Source: Bin87 sp034423595
GTDB taxonomy: Bacteria; Chloroflexota; Dehalococcoidia; Lucifugimonadales; UBA3495
Assembly: GCA_965207025.1 (NCBI GenBank)
Contig: OZ242258.1
Location: 372,001 to 436,000, forward strand
Length of the DNA: 64,000 bases
Direction of reading: 5' to 3'
Within the stretch, counting starts at the first letter, position 1; the number at the start of each line of letters is the position of its first letter. The notes beneath the pieces were generated by a model that ran no database searches, was not told the origin of the DNA, and saw only the letters and a program-made list of their open reading frames with translations. The position numbers were made by a program, and so were the translations under genes. Positions 1 to 8,624 of the stretch are shown here, piece after piece.

Positions 1-630
1 GAACTCGTGGGAGTCCTTGCCGCCTATGGCTCCACTGTCGGCCTCGGCCATCACCACGGGGATGCTACACCGCCGGAACACGTTGCGGTACGCCTGGGCC
101 ATGGCCTGGTAGGAATCATCCAGCCCGTTGTCGTCGGCGTCGAAGGAGTAGGCGTCCTTCATGGTGAACTCGCGGACGCGCACCAGGCCGGCGCGAGGAC
201 GCGGCTCGTCGCGGAACTTGGTCTGCATCTGGTACAGAATGACCGGCAGATCCCGGTAGCTCTGCACGTTGCCCTTGACGATGTTGGTGACTACCTCCTC
301 GTGGGTAGGAGCCAATGCCAGCGGACGCCCGCGGCGGTCTTCCAGCCGGAACATATTGTCGCCGAAAGCGGCGTCGCGATCCGTCTGCTGCCACAGTTCC
401 AGGGGCTGCAACGCCGGCATCCGCAACTCCTGGCCGGCGGCGGCGTCCATTTCCTCGCGGACGATCTGCTCGATCTTTTGCAACGACCGCCACGCCAGCG
501 GCAGGTAAGCGTACACGCCGGCCGCCACCTGCTGGATGAGGCCGGCCCGCAGCATCAGCCGATGGCTGGCGGTTTCCGCCTCGGGCGGGTCGTCGCGGAG
601 GGTGCGGGTGACTAGTCGGGAGATACGCAT
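1..630 (-). CDS. proS: Prolyl-tRNA synthetase, N-terminal part (runs off left edge)
   Basis: Class II aminoacyl-tRNA synthetase that charges tRNA-Pro in the cytosol. The first 210 codons are present and the C-terminal part lies outside the window. The protein begins MRISRLVTRTLRDDP, the usual bacterial ProS start. It then shows the SHRLMLRAGLIQ region (about residues 22-33), the PTHEEVVTN block (about 108) and the motif 2 arm KFRDEPRPRAGL (about 137). KDAYSFD and GGKDSHEF follow near the edge. The ATG at 628-630 lies 3 nt after the vapC stop, with AAGGA 12 nt upstream inside vapC, so it may be transcribed with the toxin-antitoxin pair. The family assignment is firm; the operon link is inference. 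Confidence 0.94.
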   Translation of the reverse strand, partial: MRISRLVTRTLRDDPPEAETASHRLMLRAGLIQQVAAGVYAYLPLAWRSLQKIEQIVREEMDAAAGQELRMPALQPLELWQQTDRDAAFGDNMFRLEDRRGRPLALAPTHEEVVTNIVKGNVQSYRDLPVILYQMQTKFRDEPRPRAGLVRVREFTMKDAYSFDADDNGLDDSYQAMAQAYRNVFRRCSIPVVMAEADSGAIGGKDSHEF

Positions 631-633
631 AGG

Positions 634-1080
634 TCAGGCAATTCCTTCAGTTGACCAGGGGTTGATTAGTTCTACGCCGCAATCGGTGAAGTCGCTGACG
701 TTTCGGGTGGCTACGGCCATGTTTTGGGAGCGGGCGATGGCGGCGATTTGAGCGTCAGGATGCTCGATAGGGCGGCCCATTGCGCGTCGATGAGCAACTA
801 TTTCAGCGTAAAATCGGGCAGCAGCGCTGTCGAAAGGCAAAATGCGGTCTTCAAAATACCCGTCAAGCAGATAATCCGTTTGCAGTACCAGTTCATCACG
901 TCTCCGCCCGGCCGGCAGGATAGCCAACCCGTAACGCATTTCCGCTTCGGTCACAGCAGTGGTGAACATCTCCTGAACAATCTGCCTACGCCACCAGGCC
1001 CGAACCGCAGGGTGCGCGCGGGGCTCGCCAATTTCAGACGCCACGTTGGTATCAACTATTATCGGCATCTTCTTCGTCAA
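634..1080 (-). CDS. vapC: PIN-domain toxin, FitB/VapC-like
   Basis: Predicted PIN-domain ribonuclease toxin of a type II toxin-antitoxin pair. The 148-residue protein has the acidic PIN residues in order: Asp in IIVDTNVASE near the N terminus, Glu in TEAEMRYG near residue 46 and Asp in HPDAQIAAIA near 108. The C-terminal ATRNVSDF and INPW blocks resemble FitB. The start at 1080 overlaps the antitoxin gene by 29 nt; a second ATG four codons in (1068) would still overlap, so the two are translationally coupled. The nuclease role comes from family knowledge. The RNA target cannot be read from sequence. Confidence 0.9.
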   Translation of the reverse strand: MTKKMPIIVDTNVASEIGEPRAHPAVRAWWRRQIVQEMFTTAVTEAEMRYGLAILPAGRRRDELVLQTDYLLDGYFEDRILPFDSAAARFYAEIVAHRRAMGRPIEHPDAQIAAIARSQNMAVATRNVSDFTDCGVELINPWSTEGIA

Positions 1081-1606
1081 GCCAATAGTACCGAACCACT
1101 GGATCAGGGTTCTCGCTGCGGGGCCGGACTTCTATCCCGAAACCGAGGTCCTTGAACAGTTCGTTGATAGCCACGTCCAAGCGCTTAGGCTGTGGCAGGC
1201 GGGCCGGCTTTTCCAGCGCACAACGCAGGACGTTCAGTGCCTCCTCTTTTATCGAACAATCGTTGGCAAGAGCGCGGATGCGCAACTCCTCAGCCAGTTC
1301 TTCGTCGGGCGTAGGTATCGGGTGATTCTTTTCCCAATCCTCCTCGTCTTCCTCGAAAATCCACTGCATTGGTTCGCCTGTGCTCCGCGGTGGAATCACG
1401 ACATCAACGATGCCGAAGGGTTTGAAATGCTCCCGGATAGCCAATACCCAGTCTTTAGGCGGCGGCAACTGGACACCATGCTCCACCAGCGCAAACCGCA
1501 GTAGATTCAACGCCTCTTCCTCCGACGAACATTCGTTGCCCGCAGCCCGAGCCCGCAAACGCACCGCCGTGATGTGGTCAAGGCCATCCAAATTTATGCT
1601 GGTCAC
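1052..1606 (-). CDS. Antitoxin with two tandem FitA-like ribbon-helix-helix units
   Basis: Predicted antitoxin partner of the downstream PIN toxin. FitA-type antitoxins are normally about 70-80 residues and dimerise to form a ribbon-helix-helix DNA-binding unit. This protein has 184 residues and an internal duplication. RLRARAAGNECSSEEEALNLLR (about residues 16-37) is echoed by a second block, ELRIRALANDCSIKEEALNVLR in pattern, near residues 107-128. Each is followed by a similar segment: LPPPKDWVLAI...PFGI and LPQPKRLDVAI...DLGFGI. An acidic linker (EEDEEDWEK) joins the halves. The start is GTG at 1604-1606 behind GAGGTGG. It lies 47 nt downstream of the AIPR gene on the same strand. The role is inferred from position and RHH similarity. 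Confidence 0.8.
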   Translation of the reverse strand: MTSINLDGLDHITAVRLRARAAGNECSSEEEALNLLRFALVEHGVQLPPPKDWVLAIREHFKPFGIVDVVIPPRSTGEPMQWIFEEDEEDWEKNHPIPTPDEELAEELRIRALANDCSIKEEALNVLRCALEKPARLPQPKRLDVAINELFKDLGFGIEVRPRSENPDPVVRYYWLDEEDADNS

Positions 1607-1653
1607 CGCGCCACCTCGTATGTGCGAAAGGATTTATGTCGTGTGGGCTGTAA

Positions 1654-3645
1654 CTAACCCTGCCCAAGTGACTTCGCGACATCGGCAACCATTTGTCCTG
1701 GATTGCGGCCGTCACTCCCCGTCCTGTTGAAAATCCGATTCGCCGTTCTGACTGCCTCTGAAAGTAGAGCAGAGCCAGTCGGCTTGCCCAATTGTGGGGA
1801 CTTGAGGAATGTATTCAAATTCCCATGCCGCTTGAACTCTTCCTCGTTCACCAGTGAAGATGAATTCTCGTCGGAATTGTTCGTGTCGGCGTATTCGTCA
1901 ACTTCAAACGCGGCGTGCTCCAACAACAACCGCCAAGATTCTGCGGCATCAGTTCCCTCATCGGCCTGTGCCATCGTAATGATGGTGTCTGTAAGCCTAC
2001 CCCAATCGGTAGAAACACTTGCATTGAGCAACGACGAGCGCAGCAATGCCAGAACTACGTGGCAGAACAGAAACTTGGTTTGGCGTCGTGCCTGTTTATC
2101 CGCCTGCCTTCCGAATCGGAACTGGTCTGCTGCCATGTGCAAAGCGTAGGATGCATACAAATCACGATGGTCGAAACGGCGGCCTGCCGGGAATTCACCA
2201 TCAGTCGTTATCTTTGTGTACAGCGGTCCTCCGGGCGCGAAAAGATTCTTCCTCCCAAAGGCACTGCCGGGTTCCATGAGCCATCCGGCGCCGTACACTT
2301 GGATCAGGTCAAATGCGTTGACGTATTCGCTGAATTTGTCCCCAGCATAATCGCTGCGCTTCTGAATAGCTTTTTGGCTACTCCAACCGCCTTTTTGCAC
2401 TTCCAGGTAAACGCCGTATTCACGGTGAAAACTGCGTTGCCAATCCCGCACGTCACGTTCCAGGGTTAGAAAATCCTGTGCACGTACAGCGGTCTGGTTA
2501 TTGGTGTAGCGCGTGATGCGGTCGATCAATGCTTCATCGCTGTCTATGGAGTCCCCTATTTTCGCAACATCAACAACTTTCATAATTAGCAAACCGTTGC
2601 CCCACATCTCCCGTTGACGCTTGCTAGTATCCGATTCAGCACTGCCACCTGCGTGCAGTACTTTGTTGAACGTCTCCCAAATGGTTTTGGTGGTTTGGCA
2701 ACCATTTACGATGTAGGGGTCGATCACCTCAATCTTCGAATGTCCTTTTTCAATCACGCCCTCGGCGACAATGGTGATGCCATTATTATACAACCCAAAC
2801 ATCTCAGGACTGTCCAACAATGTGTCTCGAATCCCTTTGTTGACCTTGTTGGTGAGACGCAGAAATTGCCTGACATTCTTGCTGTAGATTTTGTCGAGAT
2901 TGCGGGTCTCATTTTCGTACTGCTCCAAAAATTGGTGCATATTGAGCAAGGAGACAACGCCAACGTGGAATCCGGGATCAGTGTCTGGTGTCATAAATGA
3001 TCCAATGATCGAAACGCGCAAGCTTGGGTTTGGCGGCCTCTTCACACGGTCATAGGCATCGTGCAACGAAAGCCATTCAACGTCGAATTGAGCTTTGGTG
3101 TGGCCTGACAACCGAACCACTGCCATATTCTTGACGTCGTCCATGGCACGACGTTCCGGGTCTCCACAAGGCTCTGGAGACCAAAATGACAGGACAATCT
3201 TGTCGTTTTCACTAGCGTTGTCCATGAAAACGTTCAATGTATCCACCAAATTGCGGGCATCGTCGTTCAACGGTGATGCTCCGATGGTTAGGGTATCCAG
3301 AACTTTCACAGATTCCGATACGAAGGTTGAAGCGTCAACGGGGCCATATTTGCTTTGTACGATGTGCCAGACATCACCATTTACATCCGTGTCGGGGTCA
3401 TCGTCATCAACGACATCGCTCGCTTCGGACAGATAAGCTAGATCGATGCCACCGTCTGCGGGTCCATCGGGATGCCAAATCCGGGCAGCGTCGTCGACGG
3501 TCACATCAACGAGGTGCCGTTCCATCTCGGCGATGAACCGCCGACCTTTCTCTACGGTAGAGGGATTGCCTGCCTCAATTTCGGATATGATGGTATCCTT
3601 GAACTCTTCGAAAGTCGCAACTCCCTGAGTAGTTTCGGTGGTCAT
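1654..3645 (-). CDS. AIPR-family (abortive phage infection) protein with nuclease-like N terminus
   Basis: Predicted phage defence protein of the AIPR family, 663 residues. The central AIPR signature is visible as FGLYNNGITIVAEG followed by DPYIVNGCQTTK. The N-terminal part has DGPADGGIDLAYL followed by VWHIVQSKYG. This fits a PD-(D/E)xK nuclease core in the Mrr-like GxD...QxK form. The chosen start is ATG 3643-3645, because AAGGAGA lies 7 nt upstream; the open frame extends 30 codons further without a better site. It sits directly upstream of the toxin-antitoxin pair, suggesting a small defence cluster. Family membership is well supported; nuclease activity is inference. Confidence 0.85.
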   Translation of the reverse strand: MTTETTQGVATFEEFKDTIISEIEAGNPSTVEKGRRFIAEMERHLVDVTVDDAARIWHPDGPADGGIDLAYLSEASDVVDDDDPDTDVNGDVWHIVQSKYGPVDASTFVSESVKVLDTLTIGASPLNDDARNLVDTLNVFMDNASENDKIVLSFWSPEPCGDPERRAMDDVKNMAVVRLSGHTKAQFDVEWLSLHDAYDRVKRPPNPSLRVSIIGSFMTPDTDPGFHVGVVSLLNMHQFLEQYENETRNLDKIYSKNVRQFLRLTNKVNKGIRDTLLDSPEMFGLYNNGITIVAEGVIEKGHSKIEVIDPYIVNGCQTTKTIWETFNKVLHAGGSAESDTSKRQREMWGNGLLIMKVVDVAKIGDSIDSDEALIDRITRYTNNQTAVRAQDFLTLERDVRDWQRSFHREYGVYLEVQKGGWSSQKAIQKRSDYAGDKFSEYVNAFDLIQVYGAGWLMEPGSAFGRKNLFAPGGPLYTKITTDGEFPAGRRFDHRDLYASYALHMAADQFRFGRQADKQARRQTKFLFCHVVLALLRSSLLNASVSTDWGRLTDTIITMAQADEGTDAAESWRLLLEHAAFEVDEYADTNNSDENSSSLVNEEEFKRHGNLNTFLKSPQLGKPTGSALLSEAVRTANRIFNRTGSDGRNPGQMVADVAKSLGQG

Positions 3646-3721
3646 GGCAATCTCCTTTTCCGTTGGCAACCAACTGTTCTTGGGAAGGCACTTCGGACTA
3701 CGACCCGGTGAAATTGTATCA

Positions 3722-4963
3722 CTACCCCATCGCATTCACGTTCGCCATGCCGAGGCGAAACTGGCCCAGGTTGTCGTAGGCGCTGGTGTTGACCATGAAG
3801 TGTTGGGCGGCGGCGTTGATGTCTCGCATGCAGCGTTGCAGGACGCGGTCGTTGTAAATCGCGCTGCCCCCGCCATAGCGGAACGCCGTCGTCGCCACCT
3901 GGCAGGCCACGTCGGTGGCGTACACGCACGCGCCCCGCAGCCGCAGCTGAGTCTCCAGGTCCGGCCTTTCGTTCCGCAGGCAGAACTCCCAGGCGTCCTC
4001 CAGCGCCTCCCGGCACAGCGCCCGGGCCGCGCGTAGTTGCTGGTCGCATTTCCCCAGGTCGTGCTGTAAAGCTCCCCGCAGGCTGATGGGCGATGCCAGG
4101 TAGCCACGTTGGTACGAACCTGCCTGCAACGAGATCTCATCCAGCGCCCGCCGCGCCACGCCCAGCGCGAACGCTGCGTGGTCGGGGGTTACGAACCCGG
4201 GCCGACCCAGCCAGAACATCGGCCCGCCCTTCCGCGGATCGGCAGTTGGCAGGTCGAACGCCATGTCGTCCGAAACGAAATAGTCCGTAAGCACAAAGTC
4301 CCGGCTGCCGGTGCCTTGCAGCCCCATCACTTGCCAGTTATCCAGGAATCGCACGTCATCAACTGGGCAGGCCATTATCATGTGTTCCGGGCCCGGTTCA
4401 TCTTCTCGAACAATCCGGAAACCAGCCAGCAGCCACGAAGAATGCGCTGATCCGCTGGCAAAGGGCCATCGCCCGCTCACTCTCCAGCCGCCGTTTTCCG
4501 GTGTTGCCAGACCTCTGGGTATCAATGCCCCCGACGCAATCGGCATCCGTCCATCGTGGAAGATTCGAGCGCACCCCGAGTCCGGAACGAACGCACCGAT
4601 GAGGGCCGTGCTGGTGCTGTTGATGAACGCGCACCATCCTGCCGATGAGTTGACATATGAAAGTTCGTCGATCAGTTCCAGGTACATCAGCGGGTCCACT
4701 TCCGGCCCGCCCAACTCTCGCGGCACTTTCAGCGATAGCAAGCCCTGCCGGTAAAGCGCCATCACCGACGACCAAGCGAGGGTCTCCTCGGCGTCATTCT
4801 CCTCGGCGTCGGCCTCAAGCGTTGGCCTGATCCGCTCAATTGCGACCAGCAGGTGACGGCGCAACTCTTCCCGCTCCGTCGGCAATTCCGGTATGCCCAG
4901 ATCCTCCAGCGAGGCAACGTCGAAGGGTCGCGGGGTGTGTTCGGTTTCGATGGAAATGGTCAT
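3722..4963 (-). CDS. Acyl-CoA dehydrogenase-like flavoprotein (HsaA/DszC-type group D monooxygenase)
   Basis: Predicted FAD/FMN-dependent oxidoreductase with the acyl-CoA dehydrogenase fold, 413 residues. N-terminal VPRELGGPEVDPLMYLELIDELS and the middle GWRVSGRWPFASGSAHSSW are characteristic, as is LQGTGSRDFVLTDYFV. The second segment resembles flavin-dependent monooxygenases such as HsaA or DszC more than beta-oxidation dehydrogenases. The C-terminal helical domain has AFRYGGGSAIY. Such enzymes use reduced flavin from a partner reductase; a flavin reductase-like gene lies at 16.8-17.4 kb but is not adjacent. The gene ends 77 nt before the AIPR start. The substrate is unknown. Confidence 0.8.
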   Translation of the reverse strand: MTISIETEHTPRPFDVASLEDLGIPELPTEREELRRHLLVAIERIRPTLEADAEENDAEETLAWSSVMALYRQGLLSLKVPRELGGPEVDPLMYLELIDELSYVNSSAGWCAFINSTSTALIGAFVPDSGCARIFHDGRMPIASGALIPRGLATPENGGWRVSGRWPFASGSAHSSWLLAGFRIVREDEPGPEHMIMACPVDDVRFLDNWQVMGLQGTGSRDFVLTDYFVSDDMAFDLPTADPRKGGPMFWLGRPGFVTPDHAAFALGVARRALDEISLQAGSYQRGYLASPISLRGALQHDLGKCDQQLRAARALCREALEDAWEFCLRNERPDLETQLRLRGACVYATDVACQVATTAFRYGGGSAIYNDRVLQRCMRDINAAAQHFMVNTSAYDNLGQFRLGMANVNAMG

Positions 4964-5000
4964 GGACGAATTCTCGCTGTTTAACGAAAGTCAGCATCAC

Positions 5001-6143
5001 TCACGCGCTCACCGGCGTCTTTTCAATCTCCTCCATCAGCGCGTCCAGCATCTCGGCCTCTGGTACCACCCGGACCTTCTCGCCCTTGCGGAAGATGATG
5101 GCCCGTCCGGCGCCGGCGGCGATGCCCACGTCGGCATCCTTCGCTTCTCCCGGCCCGTTGACCTCGCAGCCCATTACGGCCACCTTGACGTTCTTGTCCG
5201 TCCCTTTCAGCAGCGCGTCAACATCGTTGGCCAGCTTGCGTATGTCCACGTCGGCGCGGCCGCAGCTGGGGCATGCCACCATAACGGCGCCCTTGTCCCG
5301 CAGGTTCAGCGACTTCAGAATTTCATACCCCGCGATCACTTCCTCCACGCTGTCGTCGCTCAACGACACCCGGATGGTGTCGCCGATGCCTTCGTACAGC
5401 AGCACGCCCAAGCCCACGGCGGTGCGGATGGAACCCGACTTCGCCGTGCCCGCCTCCGTGATTCCCAAGTGCAGCGGGTAAGGCGTCATCTCGCTCAGAC
5501 GGCGGTAAGCCTCCACCGTCGTCGGCACGTCGAACGCCTTCATGGAAATCTTGATCTGCTCGAAGTCCTGCTGTTCCAGAAGGCTGATCTCCCAAAGCGC
5601 GGTGGCAACCATGTGGTCAACGACGCTGTAATCACCTTCCTGGGCCTCGCCGGCCTTGGGCAGTTGGTTGACCAGGTCCATGTGCCGCGAGAACCCTCGT
5701 GTCCGGCCAATGCCGCCCACCGGCGGCAGGCTTCCGAAATTCACGCCGATGCGGATGGGGATGTTGCGCTCTTTGGCTGCTGCCACTACTTCCCGCACCT
5801 GATCCTCGTTGCGCAGGTTGCCGGGATTCAGGCGCAGGCAGTCCACGCCGCCGGCGGCGCATTCCAGCGCCAGTTGATAGTGAAAGTGTATGTCCGCCAC
5901 CAGCGGTATGCGGATCCGCTTCTTGATTTCCGCCATCGCCTTGGCGGCTTCCATGTCCGGCACCGCCGAGCGGATAATCTCGCAACCCGCCTCTTCCAGC
6001 TCATGAATCTGCCGCACTGTGGCTTTAACGTCGCGGGTGTCGGTCTTGGTCATCGACTGCACCGTGATGTCGGCTCCGCCGCCAACCTTGACGCCGCCAA
6101 CGTACACCGGCTTGGTAACGCGCCGCTTGGTCATCGTCATCAT
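5001..6143 (-). CDS. ispG: 4-hydroxy-3-methylbut-2-enyl diphosphate synthase
   Basis: IspG (GcpE) converts 2-C-methyl-D-erythritol 2,4-cyclodiphosphate to HMBPP in the MEP isoprenoid pathway, using a [4Fe-4S] cluster. VGGGADITVQSMTKTDT opens the TIM-barrel domain, with ADIHFHYQLAL and CLRLNPGNL following. The cluster domain has ACPSCGRAD and MGCEVNGPGEA, giving the three cysteines and the catalytic Glu region. The length of about 380 residues matches the short bacterial form. The chosen start is ATG 6141-6143; an earlier ATG at 6171 and later ATGs within four codons are alternatives. ispE, another MEP gene, is at 54.5 kb. Confidence 0.95.
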   Translation of the reverse strand: MMTMTKRRVTKPVYVGGVKVGGGADITVQSMTKTDTRDVKATVRQIHELEEAGCEIIRSAVPDMEAAKAMAEIKKRIRIPLVADIHFHYQLALECAAGGVDCLRLNPGNLRNEDQVREVVAAAKERNIPIRIGVNFGSLPPVGGIGRTRGFSRHMDLVNQLPKAGEAQEGDYSVVDHMVATALWEISLLEQQDFEQIKISMKAFDVPTTVEAYRRLSEMTPYPLHLGITEAGTAKSGSIRTAVGLGVLLYEGIGDTIRVSLSDDSVEEVIAGYEILKSLNLRDKGAVMVACPSCGRADVDIRKLANDVDALLKGTDKNVKVAVMGCEVNGPGEAKDADVGIAAGAGRAIIFRKGEKVRVVPEAEMLDALMEEIEKTPVSA

Positions 6144-6235
6144 CGCACCGCCATTGGGGGTTGTAGCAATCAATCTGTTCTAATGGCCGCAATCATACAC
6201 GATTGCCGATTCTTCTTGCCACCGCCGCATTGGAG

Positions 6236-6241
6236 TATAAT
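6236..6241 (+). promoter_or_regulatory. -10 box upstream of xdhC
   Basis: A perfect TATAAT lies 45 nt before the xdhC GTG in the divergent gap between ispG and xdhC. The -35 region is poor: TTGCCA is present but spaced only 14 nt away. It is a candidate promoter for the xdhC-mocA pair only. Confidence 0.45.
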
Positions 6242-6286
6242 AAGAACTGTTAACCCCGCCGAATCAGGTCCCAGGCAGGTGATGTC

Positions 6287-7423
6287 GTGCGTGAAGTAAT
6301 CCAGGAAGCCGTTAATCAACTGGACTCGGGGAGCCCCTGTGTCCTTGCTACAGTGGTTCGTACCAAGGGGTCAACCCCGCAAAAGGCCGGCGCCATGCTG
6401 CTCGTGCGCGACGACGGCACCGCCGTGGGTACGCTGGGCGGGGGTTGCGTTGAGGGAGACATCTGGTTTGCCGCTCGCGAGATCCTTCGTAACCAAGGCG
6501 GCCCCGAGTTCAAGGACTACTATCTCAACGAGGACATTGCCGCCCGCGACGGGCTGGTCTGCGGCGGCACCATGTACTTCTACCTAGAACCGTTCTGGGA
6601 CACCGATGACTTCACCGACATCGGCAACGAACTCATCGGAGCCTACGACGGCGCAGAGCCGGCCGCCCTGGCTACTATTGTAAGGTCCGACGGCGATACC
6701 GCTACGTTGGGAGCCAAGTTGCTGCTGCGTTCCGACGGCTCCGTCGCCGGCGGTATAGGAACCGCCGAACTCGATGAAATGGCTCTTGAAGTCGCCTCCC
6801 GCGTCGCCGCCGTCGGCGCCAACGAATCGGTCACCATCGACGACCAGACCGAGATGTTCGTGGAGGGTTTCACCACTCCGCCCACTCTCGTCATGGTCGG
6901 CGGCGGACACGTTGGCAAAGCCACCGCTGATCTTGCCCACCGCTTGGGATACCGTGTTTACATAATCGACGACCGCGAGGATTTCTCCAACTCTGAGCGA
7001 TTCCCCTACGCCGAGGAAACCATCGTCACTCCCTACACCAACTGGGCCGAACACCTGGAAATCAACGTCAACAGCTTCATCGTCGTTGCTTCCCGGGGCC
7101 ACTGGTTCGATGATGTGGCGCTGGAATCGGCGCTCACCACCCGCGCCCGGTATATTGGACTCCTGGGCAGCCGCCGCAAAACCCTGATGATTTACCAGCG
7201 CCTGCTCCAGGAAGGCGTGGCCCGGGAGCGTTTGGCCCAAGTGCATGCCCCCATCGGCCTGGACATCGGCGCACTGGAGCCCGAGGAGTTGGCCGTCAGC
7301 ATCATGTCCGAGGTCATCATGGCCCGGCGTGGCGGCAAGGGCAGCCCCATGACCATGGATGATTGGTACCTGGAGCGCGCCGAACGCCGGGCCAACCGCG
7401 CCATGGGCCTGCCGGCGGACTGA
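6287..7423 (+). CDS. xdhC: XdhC/CoxI family protein
   Basis: Maturation factor of molybdenum hydroxylases (xanthine dehydrogenase / CO dehydrogenase family). It binds molybdenum cofactor and helps its sulfuration and insertion. The 378-residue protein has the XdhC_CoxI N-terminal domain with GSTPQKAGAM and GTLGGGCVEGDI (about residues 51-62). A C-terminal Rossmann domain follows, with MVGGGHVGKATADLA near 204 and LGSRRKT near 300. The GTG start at 6287 has AGGTGAT 4 nt upstream. It is followed 19 nt later by a MocA-like gene, the usual pairing. No molybdenum hydroxylase subunit is in the window. Confidence 0.9.
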   Translation: MREVIQEAVNQLDSGSPCVLATVVRTKGSTPQKAGAMLLVRDDGTAVGTLGGGCVEGDIWFAAREILRNQGGPEFKDYYLNEDIAARDGLVCGGTMYFYLEPFWDTDDFTDIGNELIGAYDGAEPAALATIVRSDGDTATLGAKLLLRSDGSVAGGIGTAELDEMALEVASRVAAVGANESVTIDDQTEMFVEGFTTPPTLVMVGGGHVGKATADLAHRLGYRVYIIDDREDFSNSERFPYAEETIVTPYTNWAEHLEINVNSFIVVASRGHWFDDVALESALTTRARYIGLLGSRRKTLMIYQRLLQEGVARERLAQVHAPIGLDIGALEPEELAVSIMSEVIMARRGGKGSPMTMDDWYLERAERRANRAMGLPAD

Positions 7424-7442
7424 CCGGGTCACGCTCGAACCT

Positions 7443-8093
7443 GTGCCAAATTCCAACGAACCGCCATTCACTTCCGCCATCCTCCTTGCCGCCGGAGTAT
7501 CCCGCCGCATGGGGACGCTGAAAGCGCTCCTGGATTGGCAGGGCCGCCCCCTCATCATGCACCAGATTGTCGCCCTCCGCGAGGCCGGGGCCGACGAGGT
7601 TGTTGTGGTGCTGGGACACCGCGCCGACGAACTCCAGGCCCGCATCGGAGCCAACCGCGACGTGTATTCCGTGGGAAACGTGCGGTGCCTGGTGAACTCC
7701 CACTATGCCGAGGGCAAAACCACGTCGATCAAGACGGGCTTGCGGGGCATTTCGATTGACCCGGCCCACGCGGGTCCGATTCTCATGCTCAACGTGGACC
7801 AACCCCGCAGCGCGGGCGTGATCCGGGAAGTCCTCACAGCACATGGCGACGGCGACGCGCTGATAACCATCCCTACCTGCGGCGGAAAGGGAGGCCACCC
7901 TATCGCGGTCAGTAGAAGTTTGCACGGGGAAATGCTTGAAATCAGCGAGGCCACCCAGGGTATGCGCGCCGTGATTCAGCGCCACCAGGAAGAGACGCAG
8001 CGCGTGGAGCTGAGGGCGCCAGAACTGCTATGGGACGTCAACACGCCTGAACAGTATCAAGCGGCGCTGGCCGAGTGCCGGTCAATCAAGTGA
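7443..8093 (+). CDS. mocA: Molybdenum cofactor nucleotidyltransferase, MocA-like
   Basis: Predicted MobA/MocA-type NTP transferase. It would attach CMP or GMP to molybdopterin cofactor for delivery to hydroxylases. The nucleotide-binding signature LLAAGVSRRMGTLKALL lies near the N terminus; LMLNVDQPR and GGKGGHPIAVS follow at the usual positions. The chosen start is GTG 7443-7445, 19 nt after the xdhC stop; the frame is open into xdhC, but the extra residues do not fit the family. At 216 residues it is a normal length. Pairing with xdhC favours MocA (cytidylyltransferase) over MobA, which is inference. Confidence 0.87.
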   Translation: MPNSNEPPFTSAILLAAGVSRRMGTLKALLDWQGRPLIMHQIVALREAGADEVVVVLGHRADELQARIGANRDVYSVGNVRCLVNSHYAEGKTTSIKTGLRGISIDPAHAGPILMLNVDQPRSAGVIREVLTAHGDGDALITIPTCGGKGGHPIAVSRSLHGEMLEISEATQGMRAVIQRHQEETQRVELRAPELLWDVNTPEQYQAALAECRSIK

Positions 8094-8134
8094 TCTAGGT
8101 CAGGTAGTCCTGGTTCCCCGTTCTCACAAAATTC

Positions 8135-8172
8135 GAGGCCGGAACCCGATAAACAGTCGGTGTTCCGGCCTC
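8135..8172. terminator. Hairpin terminator candidate after mocA
   Basis: An 11-bp perfect stem, GAGGCCGGAAC at 8135-8145 pairing with GTTCCGGCCTC at 8162-8172, lies 41 nt after the mocA stop. On the minus strand it is followed by GAATTTTG and on the plus strand by TCTCTATTC, so it may work in both directions. Confidence 0.55.
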
Positions 8173-8499
8173 TCTATTCTCCCATCGATCTACGCCGCTG
8201 GTTCCGGCTGTGCCCGGTTCCCTCCGCCTTTTTCGGGAGCGCCTTGACTGCGCTGTTTCCGGCGGCCTGGCGTTGTCAGCGCCAATTGCGGCCCGCTCGA
8301 TGCGGTTTCGCCCCTGTTGGCGGCCCCGCGGTGTCGTCACACTACGTCGGTTCCGCCAACGGGGCGGTTACAAGGGAATTGCCAACTATGGTTCAGCGTT
8401 ATGAGCGAAACCACTTCTAACCTCCTGTGATGACGACGGCGGTTTGCCATCGGGTTTTCGGTGTGTGGGGGTTCCCTGCAACCCCAGCACCTTGAATAC
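8173..8499 (-). other. Intergenic stretch, possible minus-strand leader or small transcript
   Basis: There is no recognised gene between mocA and the next CDS. On the minus strand a promoter-like pair at 8500-8528 would start a transcript ending at the 8135-8172 hairpin, about 350 nt. It would cover a strong AGGAGG followed by a GTG that opens a 25-codon reading frame ending at 8337. That stop overlaps (GTGTGA) a second GTG opening an 81-codon Arg-rich frame ending at 8095. Neither product matches a family I recognise. It could be an RNA, a leader or small coupled genes. Confidence 0.3.
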
Positions 8500-8528
8500 A
8501 TACTATAACGTATCGTGATGTTTGTCAA
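8500..8528 (-). promoter_or_regulatory. Sigma70-type promoter candidate, minus strand
   Basis: TTGACA (complement of 8523-8528) and TAGTAT (complement of 8500-8505) are separated by 17 nt. The -35 box is perfect and the -10 box matches four of six. It points into the otherwise unexplained 8135-8499 stretch. Confidence 0.5.
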
Positions 8529-8624
8529 CACCTATTGGCCGCGAAATTCCCACGAATTTGGACCGATTTTCGGCCAAATAGGCTAGACTACCCGACAATT
8601 GGAGCAATGCGGGGATTCCATCTT

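Noticed and set aside
4893..6299. 468-codon open frame on the plus strand
   Set aside because: It is antisense to ispG, with His/Arg-rich low-quality translation and no motif; a shadow of high-GC coding.
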